A DNA stretch of 64,000 bases, taken from Lottia gigantea (taxonomy: Eukaryota; Mollusca; Gastropoda; Lottiidae). Of the stretch, positions 1 through 11,409 are shown piece after piece (positions within the stretch are counted from its first letter, which is position 1; each line of letters begins with the position of its first letter). The notes under the pieces were generated by a model. The model saw only the letters and a list, made by a program, of their open reading frames with translations. It had not been told where the DNA came from and made no database searches. The DNA is taken from positions 1,521,559 through 1,585,558 of the forward strand of contig NW_008708986.1 in NCBI RefSeq assembly GCF_000327385.1. The letters are read 5' to 3'. Made by a program: the position numbers and the translations under genes.

Positions 1-35
1 AAGAATTCAAGTCCACATGTATTGTTGTGAGGTGC
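1..35 (-). CDS. KMT2A: Possible start of the next KMT2A exon (partial)
   Basis: On the minus strand a pyrimidine-rich stretch ends in TTTTGCAG at 43-36 and is followed by sequence open to the window edge in phase 0, the phase in which the exon ending at 101 leaves off. The intron would be only 65 nt, short compared with the others in this gene. The 11 residues do not clearly match the segment after PHD3 in vertebrate MLL, so this is tentative. Confidence 0.3.
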
Positions 36-100
36 CTGCAAAACATCTTGGAAGGGTATAAAACAAGCTTTTCAGTGGAAAAAAAAAAACAATTTCTTAC

Positions 101-3100
101 CATTTTATCTACTTTAACTAAATGATGAGCACTTTTTAAGGAGACCAGAGACTTCAATACTGTACTTAATCCATTGATAAATAATTCTTTCATTGCTATT
201 TCCCAATGTGCTGGTTTGTGGTTGGAACAGATACGACATGTATAGTTAATGGTTTCTGGTAAACAGGCTACCAATTCATACATTTCATCTGCAAATAAGA
301 TGTTTGTACCGTAACATGGTATATTTTGATACAATATTTTGATATGTCCCTTCATGAATTATGAGAGAAATTCTGTCAAAACAGAACAGTGAACTCAAAC
401 ACATGAAACTGGTTCAGAAACTACCAGAAAAGCTATTTCTTTGGAAATTTTAGTGAAACATGATTTAGAATTGACTGTTTTATGGGAATAAATACCTGTA
501 AGTTGTTCACATTTAGCATGAACCCAGCTGTTACAAATAGCACAATGTACCATCTTAGATTCCCAATCATCATCAGAATAACATTTATGACAGATTGGAC
601 AGAAATTACCTGTACAAAATAATATGAATAAATATTAACATATATGAAACATTTTGTTAGCTTTGTTGGTAGCAAGCTGAATTGCTGAATTTATGTTCTA
701 ATAGTTTGAATATCTTTATTTGTTATGAGTGCTTAATTCTGCCATGGAATAACTTGTACTTAAATCAACTTGTAGCTTACATTAGCAAATACGAACACCA
801 CACAAAATAAGCAAAGTGAATTCTCCATAGGGGATCATTAATCCATGAACATTTTGAATATTCTGCTTGTATGTACAGAAAAAGAATTTTGTTGAATAAT
901 TTCAAGAGTTCTGATTGATTGATTGTTAATTAGATCTACAAATCAGAATACATGTGTACTTGTCATTTTTCTATTTATGTTACTGGTTCCTCTCAGCAAA
1001 CATACCTATTATTTATAGTCACACCCTAACTATACTTCTTACCTTTATCCATGAGTTTACCACAGTCATAACATAAAGAGAAATCATAGGTCCATGTGGC
1101 ATTACCACCTGTTCCTGGTGTGGTCACTCCACAGCTCTTACACTTAACACATTTAGTACACACCCAGATATTCTTCTTACTACTAGGTCTAGTAGGGTAG
1201 TTTGGTCCCAGACATTCTGGGTGATAGGTGGACTGACATCTGTACAAGATAATTTGAATTGGTTAGAAAATCTATTATGATATTTCTTGATTGTGAATCA
1301 CAATTTGTGATTATCCTGTGATAATATGTGGCTATATTTGCAATAATCATCTTTTAATGTTATCGACAAGATCATCTTATGCTATTTGCCATCAACAGAT
1401 CAACTGGAGTACAAGCAACGAAATCATAAATATATAATACAATTTTAGTTTAACACTTCAACATATTTGAATCATTAACAATAATGAAATACACACGTGA
1501 TAATCAAATAAATACTAACCTGTCACAAGATAGTAGGTTATTCTGATAACCACAAACATTACAGAACTGACAGTTATCACAGCACCAGTTATCTTTATTA
1601 TCATTACTAGGTCTATCTTCTTCATCTATACAGAATGTATGATACGCTTCACAACAGATACAACAATATAGCAGCTGAAATATACAACAATACAACATAA
1701 TCTTTAAATATCATTTACAACATTACAACAGTTGAAATATACAATAATATGAAAGCTTAAATATACAATATATCAAAGCTCAAATAATATAATAATATCA
1801 AAAATAAAATATACAAGCTTAAATTTACTGCAATGTAGCAGCTGAAATGTATAATGATATACCCCAATTGCAATAACTGATACAGCAATACAGCAGCTGA
1901 AATATACAATACAACAGCTGAAATATTGAACAAATAATATAATCCAGCAGTTGAAATATACAACCAACAGCTTAAGCACTTTCACTGGATAACTGGATTT
2001 TAACTCACCTCTTCTTGACCCAGACTACCACATAAATAACATACATTTCTTATACAAGATGATGATGATAAAACTAAAGCCATACCACCCGCCCAAGCTG
2101 TATCAGTATCATATTTATCCTGCAAAAACAATAACAGCATTGTTAGCTATGTAGACTTTCTGAATTGGTTGTCAACTGCCAGTCTGATTGTTACAGAAAG
2201 GTGAATATGATCAACCATGGTAGGCACACCTGGTACAGCAATCATCAAAGTTGAGCTTAAAAGCGTATAAGATTTTAATTGGGCTCTGTCCCACAAGTAT
2301 GCCAGTCTTATATTTCATTGATGATGGTAGTAACAAATTGATTTTACATTTCAAATGTTAATTTAAAGACATTTTTCCAAAACTAACCTTGAATTCAGCT
2401 TTAATATAATGAGGGTCAACTGGTATTGAAGACCATTGTCTATTAGTATGTATTGGTTGTAAAACTCTAGGTAAAACTTTATTCTTACTTAAAATCTGGA
2501 AAATACAAAATAATCCATTACCAGTCTTGTCATGAATGATGTTTTTAACAAGTCCTACTGAGATCTAAACCTATCCCTTTTATTCAGAAGGGAATGCTCC
2601 ACAGAATATGACAGTTAAACTTATAATAACAAATCTAAATATATATCTGCTGAATGTCAGACTTTACAAAAAAAATAAGAACAAGCAACTATAGTTTTTC
2701 CACTTAGATTAAAAAAATTTAATTTTGATTCACATGTACAACTATCAAAATGAACTTTACCTTTGACTTGAGAACTCTTTTACTAGGTGGTAAACGTCCT
2801 ACACCACTGTTACTGTTGATACTACTGGGTTGAAACGCTGAATGAGTCAGACTGGCTTGGTTGTTAGATACATTACTGTTATTGTTGTTGTTGGAGGGAG
2901 GTTGTTTGTCTCCTGAACCTGGTCAAAATAAACAAATAAACATTAGGTACAGGAATATTGTAATCTAAATGTTTGATATACCAGATTATAAATTACAGTT
3001 AATTGAAAAACTTTTCAGAAGTCAAATTCAACTGTATTTCAATATTTCTTATAATCAACCTAGATCTTATAAGCTGACCTATGCTGCAAACCTATAAACT

Positions 3101-6100
3101 TCAATATTGCTCTTTTGATGGACAAATATCTGTTTTCTACTAGCACTGGTGTACCATATATCTTTTCTGAACTCATTTCAGTATTAATAACAGATGACAA
3201 TATAATGAGGGTATAGAGAGGAGAGTACCTGTACCTGTATTGCTAGTAGAACTAGTAGAGACTGTAGTGGTGGTGTATCTAGCAGTATTATTAGTATTAC
3301 TACTACCAGGAGTTTTATTTTCATCATCTTTATCTTTATCATCTTCATGACTACCTTTAGGTTGTTCTTTTAATGTTATGAAGGAGGCTGTAGCTACCTT
3401 GGCATAGCACGGATTTAAACAACGACGATGACTGAAAGTGTAATGAACATTAAAGATTTCCATGATCTACACAATTAAGTTATCATAATCAAAATTCAAA
3501 AAAAATAAATTATGTTATTTCAAAAATTATTATTAAAAATAGACTTATGTCTAAATGGGTTGTCAAAATAAAGTTATTATTATAAAGTTAATATTATTAC
3601 CAAATTGAGATTGGTTATCATAGTTTAATGTTGGTAAGTTATGTGCTGAAGGAAATTGAAGAGGTCAAAGAGATTAATTGGAGAAAATTTAACTTTAACA
3701 TTTAATCTTTAATGAAAATTGATAATCGATAATCAAAATAATAAATTCCTAGCGAAGATAATCAATTATTTCAATTATTTTACCACCTATAGTGCATATA
3801 TTTCTTTTCATTTGATCTAGATTCTAAATAAATTATGCTTGTTTTTACAGGAGTTATACCAAGAATGAAATATCATAGTTGATTAAGTTTTTAACTGTAA
3901 AATATTTGATATAGGAGAATTGTATCAGTTGCCATGACTACTCAGACGTGGTAACCTTCTTGTTCTCCAAACTGAAGTGACAATTAAGGATAACTACAAA
4001 ATCTGTTGGGCAACTTCACTACCAAGGTCCACAGAAGTTTAACTTATCCTTCATACCTGTATTAGAGATAACAACTTGGGATTGTTATGCTTAATCTGAA
4101 TCTATTAAATAATATTTATATAGTTTTAGTAAAGACAAACATGAAGCAAATGACTATAAATTTCTAGGCATGTTACTCACATACAAGCCTGTTTCATTTT
4201 ACAACTTCCTCCAAACTTTGGTTTGTCCCTGAAACAGTAACATAAATATATATCACTATCACTCAAAGTTTAAAAACAATATATATATATACAACACAGT
4301 GAAGTTTTAAGTCTAATTAAATTATTGAAAGACTAATACATCATCTACTTACATATATAGTTATTAAATATTCATATTCATACTTCTAATTAATCACTGA
4401 AATCCTCATTCTTGTTAAACAGAGTTAAATCTTCCAGAAGTATCCTTTGATACCTCAACTGAAAGCTATACACACACACAAAGACTAGGAAACCCTTTCA
4501 AATCACTAGAAATGATTACTTACAGACAATAGGTACATTTACCACAATCATCAGCTATACATCCAGTACAAACTTTACATCTTATTTTACGTCTTTTACC
4601 AACTTGACCAGAATTCCGAACTAGTTTAGCTGTTTCTATTCTCTTGGCCAACATTCTAGAAAACAATATTTTTCAACATTAATCTATAATGTATACCACT
4701 AATATACAAATACTATAAGTGTAGTTGGTCAGCTAATTAGGGTGCTCAGACTTTTGATATCATTAGCTTACCTTCTGTGGAAAAGTGATGCTGAACCACG
4801 AAAAAAATCTAAAAATATGCAAATCTAAGTTTATAAGGTCGTTTGATGCTCAGGAAAACTTTACCATGAATATGAGATAACAACCTCAAGTACTCAATCT
4901 TTTTAAGTATTAAGTTAGGAAAGTGGTACCATGACAATAAAATGTCATTACTCACTTATCAATTGGTTTCTTTTTAAAAACAGTCAATTCACTTGGTTGT
5001 TCTTCTTCAGATGGTAATACTGGAATTTCTTCATCTGATAACTCTAGTGGTAGAATTACAATAGACATAGTTGAATTATGAAGAACAATACAGTGGACTT
5101 TAATGAAGGGCAGAATTGGAACAGACAGAACCTGTTCAAACTCTCCAATTGACACCCATGACTCAGCTGTGGTAATAGAAAATTTGTTAAGTCTTTTCTG
5201 CAGTATTTGATTAAATGTTTGTATGATTGTATGAGCAAGTAGTTTTTGTATGCTTGTTTGCATAGACACATGCTGCGCCTTTTCATTGTCAAACACATGG
5301 TATAATATCATATTGGCTTTTATTTTGGTCAAAGATCATTTATGCTACAAGTCTGATGGTATAGGAGGGTTACCTTTAGCTTTCTTTTCTTCTTCTTTAT
5401 ATATTTTCTGTTTCTCAGTATTTGGTAAAGCACTAAGACTTGGACCTTCAGCTTTCTCTGGGAATCGAGCAATATCTTTTCTAACAACCATAGCAGCTCT
5501 ACGACAGACATGTTTAATTCTAGGACCATGACCAAGTACTGCTTTATCTATTGGTGGAGAATCCTCTTCTGCTTTAGCTTCAGGTGAAACTTCTCCTTAA
5601 ATACAAAAATAGACATATAGCATCTTATCTCTTACACCTGATTAGGTTAATGTAGACGGACAAAGCCATCCAGTGTTGAATAAGGGAAATTTCGTCAAGA
5701 CAGCAGCATTAACCTACTATCTTTTCAAGTTACATGTGTCAAGGGATCTTTAATATGTAGAGCTTTTAGCACTGGGGATTTAATTGTCTCATATGAAAGA
5801 CTGGACACTATTTCCATGTCAGCATCTCTGAAAATATTTTAACAAAATCTTATAGGCATTTTTTGTCAGCCTGCAGGAAAATGCAAGCCTTTAAAAGGAG
5901 GTCACATGTTTTTATTGCTTTCTCCAGAAACCTGTCTTGTCCTTTTGAAAAACATATGGTTCAACTGGACATTCAAGGACATCATACTTTCACAACACAA
6001 TGAGTTCAATCATCACAACCACAATACTTCCTTCAAAACTGTTCATATGACATCCCAAGTGTCCTCCTCATTGCAACTATCTGTAGTCTTTCAGTCATTC

Positions 6101-9100
6101 TTCTAGTACTTACCAGGAAGGTTCTCTTTAGACTTGCTAGCTGATTTGGGGTTTTTTTCAGGGCTTTTAGTTTTAGGTGATTTAAGTCCTTTGTCAGGTG
6201 ATATACTAGATGTCTCTGTGGATGGATTTAAAAATATTGTTGATGGTGATGTCACGGTGAAGCCAGGTGATTTTGGTGTTGATTTGATCTTTTCATTTAT
6301 ATCTTTAATATCCATACATTTCATCAATCGGCATGATTTACAAAATCTCTTCTTTTCAAAATTTATCTTACATTTACCTACACAAAAGAAAAAAAAACCA
6401 ACATGATCATATTTAAATTCTCTCTCTTTCTATTAGATCAAGGAATTAGGAATATCATGTAGAGATGTTTCATCAAACTTGCATCTCAGAACTAGTATCT
6501 TCCTTTTGATTTTTTCAAACTATGTTTGATAGGCATAAACATTGAACATGATACCAAAATGTCATATTTGGCTTATTTTTTAATTCACAAATTCCTGGGA
6601 ATGGTTCCAAGAGATTTAATATAATTGTCCCTAGGAACACAGCAAGCTTTAGTCACTGCTTTGCAGTACTGTGAAAAGATAAAATTAAATTTTCAAGATT
6701 AACAAGAAAATTAAAATAGCAAAATATAAAGAAAGACTAAAAAGCTTGATATACCTTTAAATTTACAGATATAATCATCAGGCTTGACATGTTGACGTTT
6801 AATATGAATACGTAGAAATTTATCACAAAATTGACAGAATGGTACACCTAGCTTATCACTGGGTAGAACTTGTTTATCACCACATACAGCACACTGACCC
6901 TTACGAAACTTTCTCTTCTTTATACTAACAGTCATCTTCTCACCACTTCCCATACCTTTAATAATATAAGCATAGAAAATGAAAATATCTAAAAGCAGAC
7001 TGGAAAAAAACAACAGCAAAGACTAATTTTAAGACTAATAATGCTAAAAAGGCTACAGATAGCGGAAATTCAAAGCAAATATTTTGACAAGTTTGACATT
7101 TTAAAATCTAACAATGGAAATACATGTATCTGCAATTTACACAATTTTTGGTTCCAAAAAGTTATACTTACCAAAACTGGTACCTCCAGGTGACAGGGTT
7201 CCTCTTTGTGGACTGATTGGAGAATCAAATGGATGTCTCATACCAGCTAAGGGAGATAACTGTAGTCTGGGTGAGATCTGAGACATTTCTGAAGACTCAT
7301 CATGTTTAGTGTGTTTTGCTTCACGTTTCATTTTGGCTTTCAGTGACCTTGCCAGAGCTGCCTTTGATTGATTTAAAGCTTGCCTGTTTAGCTGTAGTTT
7401 GGCTTTCTGAAGAATAATGTTACTGGTTTTAGCTGACAAATCCTGTCCTTTTCCATCAGGTCGTATTCGATTCAGCTTCATTGGTCCAGCTCGATTAAAC
7501 ACACCTAGTTTGGCAGGAGCTAAAGGATTTTTCGTGGAGGAAAACAAAGAGTGTGATGAAGCTCCTGTTGAGGAGGAGGCAGTTGAAGAACTATCAGTAC
7601 CTTCTTCATCTGGTGTCAACAAACTAGAAGCATTGAATTGCTTCAATCTCAGTTTTATGCTAGGTTTCCGATGTCTCTTTCCTTCTATGACTAATGGCAT
7701 GTCTAAAAGACCCTTATGTGGGAGTAAATTTGCTCCTTCTAATGCTTTGAGACCACCTTCAGTGCTATTGGAGGGAGGTGGACTAAAATTAGAAATGGCT
7801 GCAGCTGTGTCATGATCAACAATAGAGGTAAAATCAGCTGGGAGACTTCTACGCTGTCTAAAAGCATTGATAGACTGCCAGTCATCTGAATCATCTTCTA
7901 CAAAACGTTTGTTTGGTTTTATCACCCTGGATGAACGTGAACTTTTAGACGGTAAAACAAACCTGGGTTTCGGTTTCGGAGAATTATCAGTGTCCACGGA
8001 TAGTAAACATAACTTGGATTGAGGAATAAGACCTTTCTTTGCTTTCGCCAAAAGTTTTTTAGCTCTATCTTTTTCACTTTGTTTAGAAGAAAGTTTATTT
8101 GTGACAAGAGTTTGTCTAAGTGCACTTGGAGGACTTTGGACGTCATATTTTTTGGGTCTACCTCTACCACGCCCTGGAACTGGGTCAGTATTTGCCCTAT
8201 ACACTAATGAATTGGGAGGTCGCCCAGGTCCTCTCTTTCTTTCAGCACTTTGTGAATCTCTCGATAATGTTAGTTTAAGTTTAATCGGTGTGGTTGGTGA
8301 TTTCACTCTCACTGGGGATTTTATAGAATGTTTAAGTTTTTTGGGACTAACTTGTAATCTTTTCAAATCTTTCACTTTGGTAATAGTTGAGGCTAAGGAT
8401 CCCTTTCCTAAACCCTTTTTAATCACATCTGCATAAGACTTATGTACCACTGTCTTTTTACGGCCTCTAGTCCTTTCTGATGTAGGCAGATCATCCAATG
8501 AATGTTTGGTTGATGTTAGCCTTGTATTAATGGATGCATTATGACTACCACTGTATCTACTGACAGGGCTAGTTGCTGGTTCTAAGCTTTGTTGACGTTT
8601 TAACTCTTCTTTAATAGCTCTTGATAGCTTCTGATTTGATTTCAAAACATCCCGATGTGTAAACCCTTCAAATTCTTCATCCTGGAATAAAAAAAGGATC
8701 AAGTAATGACTGTCAATTTTTCCACATTAAACGTTAGTTTTAAGTTGTTCATGAACTAAATGGGGCAAAATCAGCATCAAAGCTTAGTTTATGAAAATTA
8801 GATGCCTAAGAAAATGTTTTAAAACCTAATTATCACCATTTAATATTCTTAACATGAAAACAAAATTTTGTTTGAAATTTTATTTGGTAGAAAATTCAGT
8901 GATTTGAATTTTTTTGCGATTTCAATTGGAGAAAATAGTCTTTGCAATTAGAATGTGAGAAGATCAAACAGAATTCTGCAAAGAACAAGTTCATGCAACA
9001 TTGGGTTGATTACAAGGATTTCCAAATGACCAGAGGAAGAAGCGACGATAATCTTGGCTAAATTCATTAGATATGTAAATTATTTAGATTAAAATGAAAT

Positions 9101-9976
9101 GAACAGAGTTTTACGGTTTTCTCTTCCGCACCTAATTGGGCTAACAAAGGGCAACGCCATGCAGTGTGCAATGAAGGTAATTTTGACAGGACATGAGTTT
9201 AAACCTACTCATTTTAGATTTCCAACTATCAAGGATCTTTAAATCATTATGAGTAATCCTAGAATCAAAGAATACTGGTATGATAGATATTATGATTTAA
9301 TATAAAGTTCAAATTGGAATGTTCATGTTACTGGCCTTCAGTCTAATTTTCAAAATATATCATTAAGGATGTAATTTTTTTTTTAAGGTCAATGCTTAAC
9401 ACTTATATCTTTTTGAATACAAAACATATGCTTATACAGGTATTTCAAAGCTAAATAGTTTTGTTGATTTTAATCTATGTCCAGGTTTTTAAAGTAAGGA
9501 CTACAAAGCATCACATTTAACAAGCAACTTCAAATCTATGTTTTCATCATACTTGAATTTGATCCAATTTCAAAGAAGAAAATGTTATTTAATTATGACA
9601 TCTTTACAATTTTTGAAGTTTTACGACATTTCAGTGGCAGAGAGATAGTGACAACACAAGGAATGTGAATCAGTGTACCCGAGGAACTAAGAGAAGAGAT
9701 AAATAATGAAAAACGTAGAGCAGTTACAGAGAATTTTGCTAAAATATGAATTGTACAAATTGCGATGTCGGCCATTTTGTTTCGATACAGAGTCAGTGGA
9801 CAATTTACCTCATCAGATTCGCCACAGAGCTCTCTAAAATAGCGTAAACCTCTGTGGATATTGGCTACAAGAGCTAAGGTTGGATCTGTGGCATTTCTGG
9901 CATCGTCTAAGCCATATCTGATTCCTAAACGATCAAATCTGTATCCTGGACGGCCTGGAAAGCGAAGCCGCGCCAT
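101..9976 (-). CDS. KMT2A: KMT2A/trithorax-type H3K4 methyltransferase, N-terminal part (3' end off window)
   Basis: Nuclear chromatin regulator of the MLL/trithorax family. Coding exons (minus, all GT-AG, frames join): 9976-9809, 8681-7172, 6955-6755, 6377-6114, 5595-5374, 5043-4956, 4655-4524, 4228-4181, 3431-3229, 2918-2761, 2495-2388, 2119-2009, 1674-1520, 1239-1043, 609-496, 288-101; together 1289 codons. In order: a menin-binding-like RFPGRPG at residues 4-10; a DEDEEFEGF patch near 55-63 resembling the LEDGF-contact region; two AT-hooks (GPGRPP, GRGRPKK) near 205-235; a nuclear-receptor-type double zinc finger near 575-650; GPRIKHVCRRAA, the conserved pre-CXXC block; a CXXC domain with KFGG near 840-890; and three PHD fingers about 1058-1245, including YHPECLGPNYPT. 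The bromodomain, fourth PHD, FYRN/FYRC and SET parts must lie left of the window. The start is the first ATG, followed at once by the menin motif. Distinction from KMT2B rests on invertebrates having one trx-type gene. Confidence 0.95.
1660..1970 (-). repeat. Degenerate tandem repeat copying the 3' splice site of a KMT2A exon
   Basis: The exon at 1674-1520 begins just after TGTATATTTCAG on the minus strand and reads CTGCTATATTG. Near copies of this junction, acceptor plus exon start, recur through the upstream 334-nt intron. On the plus strand they show as CAGCTGAAATATA or CAGTTGAAATATA near 1671, 1730, 1849, 1892, 1915 and 1948. Spacing is irregular (about 23-118 bp) and the copies are diverged. 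Several keep a usable-looking pyrimidine tract and AG. Confidence 0.7.
5641..5830. repeat. Diverged interspersed repeat, copy A (KMT2A intron)
   Basis: This stretch of the intron between exons 5595-5374 and 6377-6114 shares blocks with 9121-9262: a CCAGTGTTG/GCAGTGTGC block, a GGAAATTTCGTCAAGACA-like block, AACCTACT, and CAAGGGATCTTTAA. The order is the same in both, so they are copies of one short interspersed family. No coding capacity is seen. Confidence 0.5.
9121..9262. repeat. Diverged interspersed repeat, copy B (KMT2A intron 1)
   Basis: This is the second copy of the family at 5641-5830, lying in the 1.1-kb first intron. Shared landmarks are GGGCTAACAAAGG at the left, GCAGTGTG, TTTTGACAGGACA, AAACCTACT and CAAGGATCTTTAAATCAT. 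A weaker third copy may lie at 52591-52740. It is non-coding and the family is not identified. Confidence 0.5.
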
Positions 9977-10809
9977 GTTGCTGTTACCGATTCAACCAAA
10001 ATGGCCACCAGCGCGTGATGTCAACCATAAAATCGTCTGTTTAGTCGTATATTCATACCCAGTTTTTAGTTTTTAAGATGTCTGCTCATAGTTCATAAGC
10101 AATATTCAAAATGAATGTATGATTTGGGAAATATCATTCTAAAATAAAGCTGAAATTGGCAAAATTATGACAGATGACCTTATTATGCTCGATTGGGGCC
10201 AAAATAGAGCCAATAGGCGTGCTATTAATACCCGCCAAATATAATGACAGTTGCTTGTCAATCATGTTTTCTGAATTAAACATAATTAATATTTAATGAT
10301 TCGTCACAAATATTATTTCAAATGAACAATGGATTAATTTTGTGGCTATCTGCAACGCAAGAGCAAGAAATTTTACGATTTTTTAATTGTTTATATTGTT
10401 TTTCGAATCGTTGTGGCTTTGTTTTGATTTTTCGTTCCCACAATGCCGTATTTGTATTAACCCTCGTGCTTCTGTTATGATAGGTTTAGTTGAGTTGTGA
10501 CAGTGGACAGTGATGATGGGTTAAGATGGCCAAAAGGGGATTACCAAAACCCCATAATAGTAAATTTATTGAGTTTTTCGAGGATTATAAAATATGGAAA
10601 CCGGTTAAATTTTAACAAGGAGTTTGTTGTTAAATTGTTCTACCTAATTGCTTTGCCCGTAGTCTAGGCTACGTACTATAGCCATAGGCTTTAAATTAAG
10701 GAAATCTTGGAATAACAGAAGTTCCTTAAATTGTGTTTAATTCTAGAAATGTATTAAATATACTGATATGATTTACGAGGAATGACAGTGACCGATATAT
10801 TGGATAAAT
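9977..10809. promoter_or_regulatory. Divergent promoter region between KMT2A and the 10810 exon
   Basis: These 833 bp separate two opposed start codons (KMT2A at 9976 minus, and 10810 plus). No open frame of interest lies in it. YY1-type motifs are visible: CAAAATGGCC at 9997-10006, just upstream of the KMT2A start, and AAGATGGCC at 10523-10531, in the orientation of the plus-strand gene. A third, GCCATTTT at 9771-9778, lies just inside KMT2A intron 1. YY1 elements of this kind commonly sit at transcription starts of TATA-less genes. The transcription starts themselves cannot be placed. Confidence 0.5.
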
Positions 10810-11409
10810 ATGAATTCAGTATTACAAATGGATCTTGACAAAACATTCGGATCGTCTCCTTCAAATGTAACTCTTCCTATATCGGCCCGACCAGAGTGTG
10901 AGGGGCAGGCTACAAAACCTAAACTTTACTTGTACACAAATTTTGGAAAAATGCAATCACCTAAAAGTGCAAATAGTACAAGTCACTCATTAAACGACGT
11001 GTCGAAATCGACAATCTGTAGGTCATTAGGAAGTAGTGGAGTATTGAATTCACCCTATTCTATGACAAACAATACCTTAAATATCTCGGCCGTCACACCT
11101 GATCCTAGCCGACTTTCTAGTCAACTGGATAATCTATTGTCAGATAGTGAAGTGAAAAGCTGTACCCCCGGGCCAGATGAAGGATTAGAGGATACCAGTG
11201 ATCCCCGTCTCTGCCCTAGGGTACTTGTTGATGTTAATCTGCCCATTCAAAGACCCAAAGGATCAAACTGTTTGACGGCGGCAAGTGCAGTGAATAATTA
11301 TTTGAGCACTCGGACTTCGACACCATTACATTCAAATTCAGGGATTAACTGTGAGAGAAGTGGTAAAAAGACCAGATTTAAAGAAGGGAGATGGAGAAAT
11401 GCTAAGGAG
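10810..11409 (+). CDS. Unrecognised 200-codon first exon, probably a distal 5' exon of Dixin
   Basis: An ATG at 10810 opens a frame rich in Ser, Asn, Pro and Thr that looks coding up to GCTAAGGAG|GTAATT at 11409/11410. Beyond that the frame continues only into AT-rich intron-like sequence. I do not recognise the protein. It looks disordered, with a basic GKKTRFKEGRWRNAKE end. The exon ends in phase 0. It could join the Dixin CH exon at 25685 directly (phase 0). It could also join through an exon at 25252-25344 (acceptor TTCAAG, 31 codons, phase 0), giving a Dixin of about 818 residues. Alternatively it belongs to another gene with exons I cannot see in the following 14 kb. Coding status is fairly sure; the link to Dixin is inference. 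Confidence 0.55.

Noticed and set aside
5056-5535. Several overlapping 70-130-codon frames on both strands
   Set aside because: They overlap true KMT2A exons 5595-5374 and 5043-4956 and run on into intron; only the spliced pieces match the family.
7417-8436. Plus-strand open frames opposite the large KMT2A exon
   Set aside because: Antisense shadows of a coding exon whose minus-strand frame clearly encodes AT-hooks and matches trithorax.
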